Shown: positions 21,225 to 31,621 of the stretch, piece by piece
How the letters are laid out: the number at the start of each line of letters is the position of its first letter
How positions within the stretch are numbered: position 1 is the first letter of the stretch
Origin: Thermothielavioides terrestris NRRL 8126
Taxonomy: Eukaryota; Ascomycota; Sordariomycetes; Sordariales; Chaetomiaceae
Reading direction: 5' to 3'
DNA length: 64,000 nt
Assembly: GCF_000226115.1 (NCBI RefSeq)
Contig: NC_016458.1
Location: forward strand, 2,046,001 to 2,110,000
Position numbers and translations under genes: made by a program
The notes under the pieces: model-generated
The model's input: only the letters and a program-made list of their open reading frames with translations
Told to the model about the DNA's origin: nothing
The model's database searches: none

Positions 21225-23123
21225 ATGTCCAGTCTTCCTCAACACCGAGCAATGCACGATGCGGGACCCTACGCGGCGGCCGTCCATCCAGGACACAACA
21301 ACCTCTCGCACGCCATCCACCAACAGGCCGCCTTGACGGCGCATTATGCGCGTTGTCCGTGAGTCTACATGTCTCCGCTGGTCTGACCGATCGCCGATTG
21401 GGGGGCTGGGGGGCTGATGTTGGGTCCTGCCAGGTACGAGGAGAAGGTCATCACGAACGGCACCACCGCTCGCATGGTCCTTGTATTCCTGCGCGAACTT
21501 CTCGAGCAACTGCCTGCGGGGGAGCAAGTGCAGCAAAGCTATGGCTGTCCCATGACCAAGTGCCACAGGACGTTTTCGGCGCCCTTGCAGGTCATCCAAC
21601 ACCTCTTGTCCTGCCCCGAACTCCTCAACGGGGAGTTCGACTGCGACAAGTGCAACACCTGGCACAGCTTTCCGACGAACGAAAAGGACTGGGCCCAGTG
21701 GACGGGTTGGAGGTCTCCGACCTCGCCGCATCCCATCCAACGGAAACGGAGCCTCGGGTCGAAGATGAAGGAGACCTTCGCCCTGAGGAAAAAAGATGCA
21801 TCCCGCAAACAGAACTCTGTGTTTGACCCGCACTTCAAGGGCACGTACCCGATGGACACGAGACCGAGCACTGCTGCCTCCGAGACACCCTCCATGGCCT
21901 TCGCAAGCAGGGCTTTCGAACAGCACGGCGTCTTTCCGGCCCAGCCCGAGCAAAGGCTAGACTTCTCGGCACTCCAGAAGCCCATGTCACCAAACGGCCT
22001 CTTAGACGTCAGCGACAGCATGTTCTGGTCCGGCTTGAACGCGAGTGACCTGCCGTCTACGGTTTCATCGGTCGCCATCTCCTCCGCGGCAGACGAGAGC
22101 CCGTCTGAGCCCTTCTCTCAAAACACTTCGCAGACCACCCTGTTCAGCTCTGGGCTTGGTCCCTATCAATCTCCAACCTCGGCCGCTCGAGACTCTAGCA
22201 AAACACTAGAGGCCCGACCTTTCATCTTCGCCACGCAACCGCCCTTCGGTCCTGCATTGACATCCCTTCCTGCCCATCCCCCGTCCGTCTCGGCCATGTC
22301 TCTAGACGACCCGGCGCCCGCAAACCAGGCGCCCTTGTCGCCCGCCGAGCTTGGCCAGACGGCCACCAACGGCGGCCAAGCATGGTGGGACCCAAAGGTG
22401 GACGTAGAGACCACTCGAGCAACTCCACCGTCGTCCGGGCCAGGCCAAGGCCCCTGTTTCCCTCTTCAGACGCCCATAGAGAGCATATTGCCCGGGAGTG
22501 TCAACAGCGGACTCTCTAGTCCGACATCTCCCTGCGAAGACGGGCCTCCCTACTACCAAATGGCGCCAGCAGCTGCTCCTCCCATCTCGCGAGCGTTGAG
22601 TCACGAGTCGATGCACACTGGAATCACGACAGTTTTCGGGACGCCGACTCCAGAAGGAGGAGCACGGGGGGCCCTGTCCCCGCACGGCGAGAACAACAAC
22701 AACAACAGCAACAGCAACAACAACAACGCCCAGCGCTCGGTCACAGTTCCGCCCAAGGCCCTTCCGGAGTCATCGGTTGAAGATCTCGTCTGTGATGAAT
22801 GCCAGTGGAAACCCCGGGGCGTCAAAGAGAACCTAAAAGGTTATCTCCGCAAACACAAGAATACACACAAGGGCGTCCGACTAGCTTGCGACGTACCGGG
22901 TTGCGTGAAGACGTTCAGCCGGCTTGACAACCTTAAGAAACACAAGAAGGACAAGCATGGGATCGAGGACACAGGCAGCGCGGTGGCTGCGAAGCGGGCA
23001 ACGGGCGATCTTGCCAAGCGCATGGAGGAGGGAGCAGAAACAAAACGGCCAGCCACGGTTGAATCCGAGATTAGAGGGCCGACAGAGGACTATTCGATGC
23101 TTTGGCCTGCCTTGCATTTCTAG
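21225..23123 (+). CDS. C2H2 zinc-finger protein, putative transcription factor, 607 aa
   Basis: Exon 1 is 21225-21358 and exon 2 is 21434-23123, with a 75-nt intron (GTGAGT..CCAG). The splice joins HYARCP to YEEKVITNGT in phase. The N-terminal part has a Cys/His cluster (CPMTKCHRTF..HLLSC..CDKC, about residues 85-125) like a degenerate zinc finger. The middle is long, Ser/Pro-rich and low-complexity, typical of an activation region, with an Asn run encoded by AAC/AGC repeats. The C-terminus carries C2H2-type fingers, including CDVPGCVKTFSRLDNLKKH followed by KKDKH. The start is the first ATG in the exon-1 frame. The ortholog and targets are not recognised. Confidence 0.8.
22691..22727 (+). 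repeat. AAC/AGC trinucleotide tract encoding polyasparagine
   Basis: A near-perfect AAC repeat, interrupted by AGC codons, encodes alternating Asn and Ser inside the C2H2 protein. Its length is likely variable among strains. Confidence 0.8.
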
Positions 23124-24188
23124 TCACCGACGAATCGATGCTTCGCCGCGATCACCATCATGGCTTGTCATGAGCTGTATCACGCGCTTGTCAGCGCACA
23201 TATTTTCCTTCTTTCGATTTGATCATCTGATAGGGTGAAGGGCTGTTACAGGGTTAGCCGGCATTGGGTTGCACAACGCGTTCAATTTTTCCTATTGAGT
23301 TCACATCGTGGATTTACGCATTATAAGATACCCAAAATCAGAGCGGGGAGCGACTCCTCTGGCAGTTGGCAATCGATGGATCATCGTCGCGCCACTCGTG
23401 AGCTTTTAATCTGGAGATTCACCGATCTTGATGCCCAAGCAGCCCGTTGCGAACAGGAGAAATAGGGGGGCATTCCAATCCTCGGCAGGAACCTTACGCA
23501 GTCGGCATCGAGGCTTCTCCCTGAGCTCCGTGAAGCTTTGGTTCCCCAAACAAATGCGACTGACGCATTTCGAGAGACCGGCGAGGCCTTGCTTCGGTTG
23601 TCTTTGTCAGTTAATGCTGGTTGAACGGCCATGCTCCGAACTGGAACAGGGTCATACGACCTAAACCTACTTCTGTCGACCCTGCTTCGGCCAAGCCAGA
23701 TGCTGTCATGTCCGTCATGGGGCTGCTGCGTAAGCCAGAAGAACACTTGCTTGGCGCGCTGCCCCAGCCGATCAATCCCTAGTCCAGCCAACCCTGGGGG
23801 AAAGCCCAGAATCTTGACGCAGAGCGAGGACAGCAAATCCTCCCTTGGGATGACGCTCTTTGTCTGCTGACGGTGCGGGGTCGACCGGGTTGTTGTGGTG
23901 CCGTTTGTCGCACCTGGCCAGCGATCTCCGCCAGTGGCGTTACTCGCGAGGGGTGCTTCTCCAACCCAGGGGATCAGGATGACGACACTGACGCGACTCA
24001 TCAAAGGGGGGGCCGATGGGCCGCCACCGAACATTAAAACGGGGCCACCTCACAAACAACGCTTCTTTCACTGTTGTACTCCCCGCTCGCCCAAGTTTCC
24101 ATCACTCGAGACTTGCACTCGCGCTGCTTCGAAGTAACTATCATCCCGTTTTGTAAACTGTCCAAACTGAGGACCGCTCTATTCCACC
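23124..24188. other. Intergenic
   Basis: No supported gene. The minus-strand 217-aa ORF at 23381-24034 lacks family resemblance and is probably spurious. The right end is the promoter and leader of the small gene starting at 24189. Confidence 0.45.
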
Positions 24189-24684
24189 ATGGAGGGAGCA
24201 CACACCCAGAAAGGCCCCAAGAAGATGAGCCACCCGCACCACCCGCACCACGTCGTGCCCAAGCACGAGTCGGGCTACACCGACGAAGCGGCCGAGGAGT
24301 GCCACGACCTCATCGACAAGGCCGAGGAGGACGCGCATGTGAGTCTCCCTCTCCCCCCAGTTGCCTCGAGCCCCGGCGGCATTCGCCGGGAATCTGACCA
24401 CTGATCTGGCAAAAACCCCCTAGCTCCACGACCCCAACTCGATGTACTCGATCACGGACAAGCCCGAGCCGGTGCATAGGATGAAGGGCGGCCTCGAGAG
24501 CGCAGGCGCAGGCGCGGGCGCAGGCGTGGGCGCCGCCGGTGCCGGCACTGGCACCGGCGCCGGCACGAGCGCCGAAACTCCCCGCAGCACGGCCGAGAAG
24601 ATGCAGGAGACGGGAAAGCACATCAAGAGCACAATTGGAGAGAAGGTGGAGCACATGAAGGAGAAGATGGGCATGAAGAAATGA
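24189..24684 (+). CDS. Small hydrophilic His-rich, Gly/Ala-rich protein, 136 aa
   Basis: Exons 24189-24338 and 24424-24684 with an 85-nt intron (GTGAGT..CTAG). The N-terminus has HPHHPHH, followed by a charged segment (ESGYTDEAAEECHDLIDKAE). After the intron comes LHDPNSMYSITDKPEPVHRM, then a Gly-Ala-Val-Thr low-complexity tract made of GGCGC(A/C) repeats. The C-terminus is a Lys/Glu amphipathic stretch with STAEKMQE and GEKVEHMKEKMGMKK, resembling LEA or stress-type disordered proteins. No catalytic motif is visible. It could be a stress-induced hydrophilin; that is inference. Phase-correct splicing and high GC3 support a real gene. Confidence 0.7.
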
Positions 24685-25373
24685 GGACGCCTGCTGTTCT
24701 GCTCAGCTAGTTGGGAGTGGCATGCTCTATCCTCGATGACAATTAGTAGCAAAATGAGTAAATGGGATGTGTACTAAGTGAATTCTTGTTACCTACCTGG
24801 TTTGAGATGTCGTAAGACTTCCACTTGAATAGCCAGGGCAAAGTTGGATTGTGTGGTGAGCGACTCATTTACAAGGGCGGTGATAGAAGACCGGGGGCGG
24901 TAATCTCGGTCTTTGATCCCAGCCAGCAAAAACAAAGTGTTCAAACAATAATTTGATGATACAAGCGCCAGCAACTTCGCTACTTGGGTAATCAAATCAT
25001 GCAACCGGTGAATAGGGCCGTTCCGATGGTCTTTGCTGCTCAGTTTTGGAGGGAGTGAAAATAGGTAACCCTTGAACACCTGCTGGTCTTCTCATGAGGT
25101 ACTCACACTTTCCGCTTCAAAATTGAGAATTGGGCGAAATAGGTGGCAGATCTCACAGACCGAGGTCAAGATAACTCTGGTTTTAGAGCTGACGAATAGT
25201 TTGGAGGCCTGACATGCTCTGATTAAACAAATGATTAATCATGTATTCAATTAGGTATACACGGAAGTCGCCAGGTTCACAACATCACATCAGCCTATTG
25301 ATATTAATTTTGTTGAACTCACACAGTCCGACACTTGACAAGTGCAACAGGACTAGAACAACCTCGGCATCAT

Positions 25374-25410
<37 letters not shown>

Positions 25411-26654
25411 CCCAGTAGCAGCGTCCACATCAGGCTGAGGCTGAGCACCCGGCAACTGTTATTCAGCGAGCGGCATTCCACGAGGCACCTTGGCGGGGGC
25501 ATCCCAGGGCGCTGTACCCCCCTCCGTCAGTTCTGCTCAGTTGGGCGTGCGCCGAGGCGGACAGAAGAGTTTACAATAAGATGCGGAACGGAGTGAGCGT
25601 CCGCCCGAAATGGTTCTCAGCACGCTGGGCTGGGCGATAAAGAGCTGGAACGCACCTTCCCCCATTCCGTACAGGGCATGGCCTAAATCTCCCGGGTTGA
25701 GTCTGCATCCAGGCAGGACAGCTACCTGCCTGACCTTAGAGGCCAGCCATGGAATGGAGTCTCCAGCACCGTTGACAAACGGATTTCCCACCGTCTACAG
25801 CGCGCCGTTTGGAAGGGCCTCGTGTCTGCCGGAACAGTTCGCGGCTGGTGTAGTGATCGAAGTCTTCGCCTTGCCGGCGAGGTGGTGGTATCCCTCGTTG
25901 AAGTGTGTGGTACGTGGTCAAGTACGTGCCACGGCAGCTCGGCAAGATGCTCTCAGAAATCTGGTCGTCCGTTGCCCAGGGATACCACGAAATCATGGTC
26001 TGGATCAATCCTGAGCATTGATCGAGTTCAGTTGTTTTCTATGTTCACTTCTTTCGAGGCGGCGTTGCGTGTTTGATACCCCTGCCTCTCAGCCTGTAAC
26101 TTAACACATTTGGCTTTGAATCTCTACAAACATATCGGCCTCATTTGTTCGTGTTCCTCCGAGCGTCCATGACCTTGCCGGCCGGCGGAGAACTCCAAGC
26201 AGGTAATACAGGTGTGTTACGAAAAGGAGACTGCGCCATTGATAGTCAGCCGTGCTGCGTTGTCAACTTACTTGCCCAAGGTCACACCCATGGCGCAAAT
26301 GTGGAAATTCAATTATCCGACTAATAATTAACAGTTGATGTCTGACTGTCTCTATCCAAGCGCCGTGACAAGCGCAACGATCTGGTGTGATCGGGTCCCA
26401 ACTCGCTACTCCTTATGTACAATCCAGCTCACCAGACACCAGTCTGGAGCTGGCGGAAAAGAGAACACTATACAAGAACGAAAAGATATAGAAACCGTAA
26501 CGCCCAAGTAGCATGGGTACAATGTCCCCTCCTGGACTTTCCCAATCAAACAGTCTTCTAAGTCCCAAGCTTCATAGTCTCCGTCGTCGCCGCTTGCCCG
26601 CGTGGCACCCGCGCATGCCCGCTGCGGCGGCGACCCTCAGAGCACGACAAAGGC
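24685..26654. other. Intergenic with long poly(T)
   Basis: No supported gene. It contains a 33-nt T homopolymer at 25376-25408. ORFs at 25537-26076 overlap on both strands without family resemblance. Confidence 0.5.
25376..25408 (+). repeat. 33-nt poly(T) homopolymer
   Basis: Uninterrupted T tract preceded by CATGG and followed by AGCCCAG. It could be the reversed poly(A) end of a retroposed minus-strand sequence, but no target-site duplication or Pol III boxes were recognised. Confidence 0.85.
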
Positions 26655-27476
26655 TCACCAGTATATACTCTCATCCTCCTCCTCTTCGTCGTCTTCATCG
26701 AAGTCATCCGGGTAGTACCGCAAATCGTTCAGAAACCAGTTCTCGCCCTGGGGATCGGTCAGGACGATCTTCGGCACCGTCGGCGTTTCCTCCTTCTCGT
26801 TCTCGGTCTTTTTCCGCCTCGGTAATCGTGCTGGGGCCTTTGTCTTGTGCCAGTGGCAGGATGCGGCGCCGTAACTCGCCGGGTCGTCCGCGATTGCAGC
26901 CCGGAACTGCTCGTTCGCTCGCTCGGCGAGCACGCCTAGGAAACCGGACTCGTCGACGTAGAACTCTTCAGACCATTGGAAGTTTCTTAGGCGCGTTTCT
27001 GTCCAGGTATACTTGCGTCCGTCGAGTCTGGCGATATCCATCTTCCACTGCCAGTTGAGGAGAAAAGTGGCTTGCTCCCTTTGCTCTTGGAGTTGTTCCC
27101 CTTGGACCAAAGGAACCACGAATTTGCCCTCGGTATCTGAGCTGGATTCGACCGAAGAGGAGTCTGAGCGCATGTAAATCGCCGAATCGTGGTCCGTCCA
27201 GCTGTCGTCTTCCTTGTGCGGAAGTCTGGTTCGGCCTTGCTGCGCCATGTCGGAACTGACGCCTCTGCATTGGTGCTCAGAGGCACCAACAACCTCAATT
27301 GGCAAAGATTGCTGTACCGGATCATTGAAGTGAGTCCCGGTCGAGGTGCCTGCTGATGGACCCTGGACCTTGGCGAGGTGCTGTTCGTGTAAGTCGAGCT
27401 TCGACTGGGAATTGGGCATTGTGAGAGTGTTGTTCCGACCGTGGGAGATCCCGGGCGCGGTGTGTGTTCTCAACAA
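26655..27476 (-). CDS. Hypothetical protein with acidic C-terminal tail, 273 aa
   Basis: Single-exon reading frame with no recognised family. The N-terminal 130 residues are polar and low-complexity. A central block with many aromatic residues (FLLNWQWKMDIARLDGRKY, then ETRLRNFQWSEEFYVDESGF) looks folded. A basic patch (RRKKTENEK) precedes ENWFLNDLRYYPDDF and a run of Asp/Glu ending in SIYW. No signal peptide or membrane segment is seen. The start could be 27476 or the later Met at residue 20. Confidence that it is a real gene is moderate, based on length and the patterned central block. Confidence 0.55.
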   Translation of the reverse strand: MLRTHTAPGISHGRNNTLTMPNSQSKLDLHEQHLAKVQGPSAGTSTGTHFNDPVQQSLPIEVVGASEHQCRGVSSDMAQQGRTRLPHKEDDSWTDHDSAIYMRSDSSSVESSSDTEGKFVVPLVQGEQLQEQREQATFLLNWQWKMDIARLDGRKYTWTETRLRNFQWSEEFYVDESGFLGVLAERANEQFRAAIADDPASYGAASCHWHKTKAPARLPRRKKTENEKEETPTVPKIVLTDPQGENWFLNDLRYYPDDFDEDDEEEEDESIYW

Positions 27477-30046
27477 AACGATTGTCTCAAATCTCAGGGT
27501 ATCGTAATGGCTTTGAAAGCGAATCGAGAGGTATCGCGACCAGTGAGAGGGAAGGTGGAATTGCTGCTGTGTTCTGGTTCCACGGAACGTGCTGTGGAAG
27601 GTAGTTGAGGTACAGAAGAGTTTGGATCAGAATTCGAGTTAGACAAGAGTCGGACAACATGCCAGTTTATATCAAGCGGCAGGCGTGGGAAATGCGTATG
27701 CCGGTCCAATGCACAGGAGAAAGAACGCGTAGAAGGCCAGGGGCTAATGCAGGACCCGGCGCCAGCATGGCTGCATGTGAGACTGGGACCGCCGATGGCA
27801 AAGTTGAAAATGGTAAAGATGGGTTCTGCCGTCACCAGACAGTCTATTCTGAGCATGTGCCGCCATAATTCAGGTCGGTAGGTGCCGCCTACTTTGATTT
27901 CTCTCTGGCAGCCTGCCCAAGCGTAGCTGCAAAGAAAGAATCTTACGCTGTCTCTGCATCCTGCAGGCTGCAAGGGCCGCAAGGGCCCTTCGAGAGGCAG
28001 GAGGCGCGAAGGCTGCTGCTGCCGCGTGTCCAGACACTGCATCATTTCTGCGCCGGACAACGTCAGGAAGGCGCGAGGGACCGGATGTATGAAGGGTTAA
28101 GGTAGACGTCACGCGAGCGGCAAGAGCAGTCAACTGAAAACACCTTGAAAACGCTGTCGGACGACCGACAGGACCTACCTGATAGGTAGTATGTATGGGG
28201 CAATGTGGTATACCAGTCCGGATTACAGCGATATCGGGTCCAACATGGAAGTGTGATGTCACCAAGCCACCACAGCGCCTCGAAGCCATGTATGATGCTG
28301 CTAATGCAGACGATGCAAACGGGCCGGCCGTTGAATTGCTGATCCTGGTGTTCTTCCCCGCTGGAGTGCTGTCTTAAGTAGGCCCCGGGCTCACCGCCTC
28401 CGAGACAATTCCGATTCGGCTTCGCGCTGATCTCCATGCCGCAGAGAACGTGCGGCCGTCGTGGGGGCTCTTCATCCCTGTTTGGATCAGTACTCGATGA
28501 CCATGGTGAATGTCCCCATGAGCAGCTGCGGCTAGTGACTTGAGGATAAGCCCTGCCAGCGCGATATTTTGAGTACTTCGCTGCCCGACGTTGCGGGACA
28601 CGAGCATGCATTCGAGGTATCCACAATACAAACGCTTGCCTTTGGGCTTCTCCTGCAGTGCTTGCCTTTTTTTCTCGGTCTTGTCGTCACCAAACTCCAG
28701 GACCGTCACGGGATGTTATGTGTCCGTCCCCACAAGCACAAGTCAACCGAGGAAATGCCGCGTTCAAAACTGGATAGCCTTCATCATACATTGACCTATA
28801 TGCTGCCCCCATGGCCCCGCGGGTTCAATGTCAGGGCCATCCAGCGGAGATGGGGCGCTATTTCTTTACAGACGCTCGACAAAACAGAAACCCTCCTCGC
28901 CCTACCCTCACAGGCCGAGCTGTGCTCTCCCCCTAGATCTGTCCCGTACCAAACCCAGTTCCAATCCGAATGTCAGTCGTCCGTACCCCCAACCCACCCC
29001 TACCATTGATGGTCCCTCCCTTCCCCATCTAAATTTAGTAAGATCGTCCCCTCAGAGCCCGCAGAGATAGGTATAAGCGAGGAAAGGAAAATGAGGGAAA
29101 GGTGTCAGTCAGGTATTCTGGTATAAATCGGCAAGAGAAATATGGTATTCCCAACCAGCCAGGACAGATAGGAAGATCCCCGCTTTTTTTTTCCATCACG
29201 CAACGCCCTTATGTCCTCGCCAGACGGAAAAACCGCCCGTGGCGCTGACAGACCCAATACAAAGCCTCCCTTCCCGCATCCGAAACTCGGTATAACCCCC
29301 TGCCTGCAATCCTCAACAAACCAGACGCACTCCCACGGCGGGTGGGAGGCGAGAGAACAACAAAACGAGCCACACCTTCAACAAGAGAAACGGCGAGAAA
29401 AAAAGAAAAGAAGAAGAAAATTGCTTTTGGACCCTCTCTGGTATAGACGCACACACAAGTTGGGCGAGAAACAGCTGGACAAAGACGCACCCGTCCAACA
29501 CAGAATAACAGAGAGTAAGACAAAGGAGAGAGTCAAGTTGTGGGAGGCAGTCGCCGGACATCTCGTCGAGCAAAAAGTCGGCCCGGCACTGGGCGGGAAA
29601 AGCAAACAAGTCCGGGTCGGTCGTAGATTGCGAACCCGGCGACGTGTTGAATTTCCATCATTGGGTCAGGCTCGGATAAGATGGAGAGAATAGATCCGTT
29701 CAATGGGTTGTCTGCGCGACAGGGACCGCTTCCAGGCGGTTGGTCGCGCTGCTCAGCTGGCTGAAGGACCGTCGCTGGGTCGCCGAGCGCCGCAGCCGAG
29801 CAGAGGGCCGTGGCGGGCTCAACAAGAAGTTGCCGAGACGTTGGCCAACTTCGAGGTTGGCGTGGGATCCAGATCCAGATGTACCGCTCCTTAACATCGT
29901 AGGGGCGGCAAGGGTTCCTGAAGGAGGCGATTCGGCCTCATACGATGAGGCCATTCCCGAGCAACACATGGTGCTCCTGACTCTGCTGCTGCTGATGATG
30001 CCGCCGCCACCGCTTCGCCTCCGTGCTCGTGCATACCCAGATCACC
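27477..30046. other. Intergenic
   Basis: No supported gene. ORFs at 27494-28060, 28063-28709 and 29209-29693 are shadow-like: mixed third-position composition, no family resemblance, overlaps on both strands. It presumably holds the leader of the 26655-27476 gene and the 3' flank of the bHLH gene. Confidence 0.45.
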
Positions 30047-31621
30047 CTAGAACCTGGTGGGCTCGGCGGTCCGGTAGCCGTTCGCTCTGGGGGCCTCGTA
30101 CTGCACTCCCGTCATCGACTCAGGTCCGCCGGAGGGCGGGGCGGCCGACTGCAGGGACCGAAGAGGGGGCAGCTCTGGCGGTCGCGGCCTGCCAAACTGA
30201 TCCCCAGCGTAGGGGTCCGCCGGTCGGGGAGGCGGTGCCCCATGCATCCGCTCCTGTAATTCTCGCCGCAACATCTCAATCTCGTTCTGCTGCGCTGAGT
30301 TCAGGGCTTGCAGCTGTCTGATAAGCTCGTTCTGCCTTTGGTGTTCCGAAATTGCTGGCAAGGGAGTCAGCTGGGTTTGCGGGGATAAAAAGAAAAGAAA
30401 CATACGCGGGCGACCTACCTTTAGTCAGAATCTCCCACTTGGATGCTTTGGAGCCCCTCTCTTGGGGCATGAGGTCCCTCAACTGGTCAAACAGCTCCTT
30501 CATCTCGGTGCGCCGCTTCCGCTCGGCTAACTTGTGGCTCACACGGAGCTCGGGCGTCCTGCTGTAAGGCTGGGTGCCGGCGTGGGAGCCAGCCTCCTCG
30601 TTCCGCAGGTCGCCCAATTGCTTATGCTGTAGCGTGTGGTGGTGGACAGTCGAGTACTCGCCGGACGCATTGGACAGCCTCTGGTAGGCGCTGGCGCCCA
30701 TGCTATCCTCCAGCCGTCGTTGGCCCGGTGGGAGCCTGCCATCAGTCGTGTACTGGCTGCTCGCAAGCGACTCGGCAACGCTACTCCTCCTCGAGTCGCC
30801 CAGCGACTGGGCCGCGGCCGACGGCATTCTCTGAATCTCTTCTTCGGGAAAAGCCCATGCCTGACCCTTCGTTGGCTCAGCTGCCCGGGCGATCTGGCTC
30901 GTGGCCGGCCCAGTGATGGCGGGGGCAATCCTCATCGTCTTCGGGTGGCCTTCCGGGTTGCGGTCAGCACTGGGTTGGTATCCATTCGAGATACGGTGAA
31001 CGGCCAGGTTGTCGAGCCCGGGTCGCGGGTTTCTTTGTTGTTGCAGCGTGGTATGGATCGAGGTGGTCGAATGGTTGTGGCTGGCGTAAGGCGAGTTGCC
31101 CAGTCTCATATCGTGGAAGCCCTGGTTGATCCTGCTATCGACGCTCTCCCTCCGCGACAGGGCTTCAGGGACTTCACCACTCAGGAAAGTGGCGCTGCTC
31201 GGCGCCGAGTCCAGCGACTGCGGGCGGTCGAAGCGTCGAGGGTCAGCGCTTCCCGGCGTGGTCGGCGAGACTATCGACGCCACGCTCATGTTGCCATTGC
31301 TGGTCGTCGGCGACACCAGCGGCTGCGGGAGGAGGTGGGACGTCGTCGCGGTCGGCGACGGCGTCTTGTCGACGGGAGAAGGCTGGAAGCCAGAATGTGG
31401 AGGGCTCAGCACGCCAATGCCAGATGCAGCTGATGTGTCTGTTAGATTTGCGTGAGCCAATTGCTCCAAGAGACGCCATTCTGGGGATCCTGGGAGTCCG
31501 AACGTTTGCTTGAAGCGTCTGTGCTAGAGTAGTACGCCGAGTCCCGATTCTCCTCCGGCGAGTTGAGCACGCCCGCCAATCCAGCCGGAAACTTTTGCGA
31601 CGCTGGTCGCTGTTGGTCCAT
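30047..31621 (-). CDS. bHLH transcription factor with C-terminal coiled coil
   Basis: The last exon is 30354-30047. The penultimate exon starts 5' of 31469 and ends at 30419, separated by a 64-nt intron (GTAGGT..CCAG). The splice completes the domain: basic region RVSHKLAERKRRTEMKELF, loop LMPQERGSKASKWEIL, helix 2 TKAISEHQRQNELIRQLQ, then a heptad-like continuation to EIEMLRRELQERM. Its class is bHLH, possibly bHLH-Zip, binding E-box DNA in the nucleus. The long N-terminal region is Ser/Pro/Thr-rich. The 5' end is uncertain: the best start is the Met at 31621 (MDQQRPASQKFPAGLAG), but the frame changes between there and 31469, so at least one more intron is needed. Several phase-compatible joins exist (for example acceptors at about 31515 or 31450). 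Confidence 0.75.

Noticed and set aside
28063..28709. Two overlapping minus-strand ORFs (187 and 111 codons)
   Set aside because: Mixed third-position composition, no motifs and no consistent introns.
29209..29693. Opposing ORFs of 104 and 160 codons
   Set aside because: Lys/Arg-rich product from A-rich sequence, overlapping on both strands, no family match.
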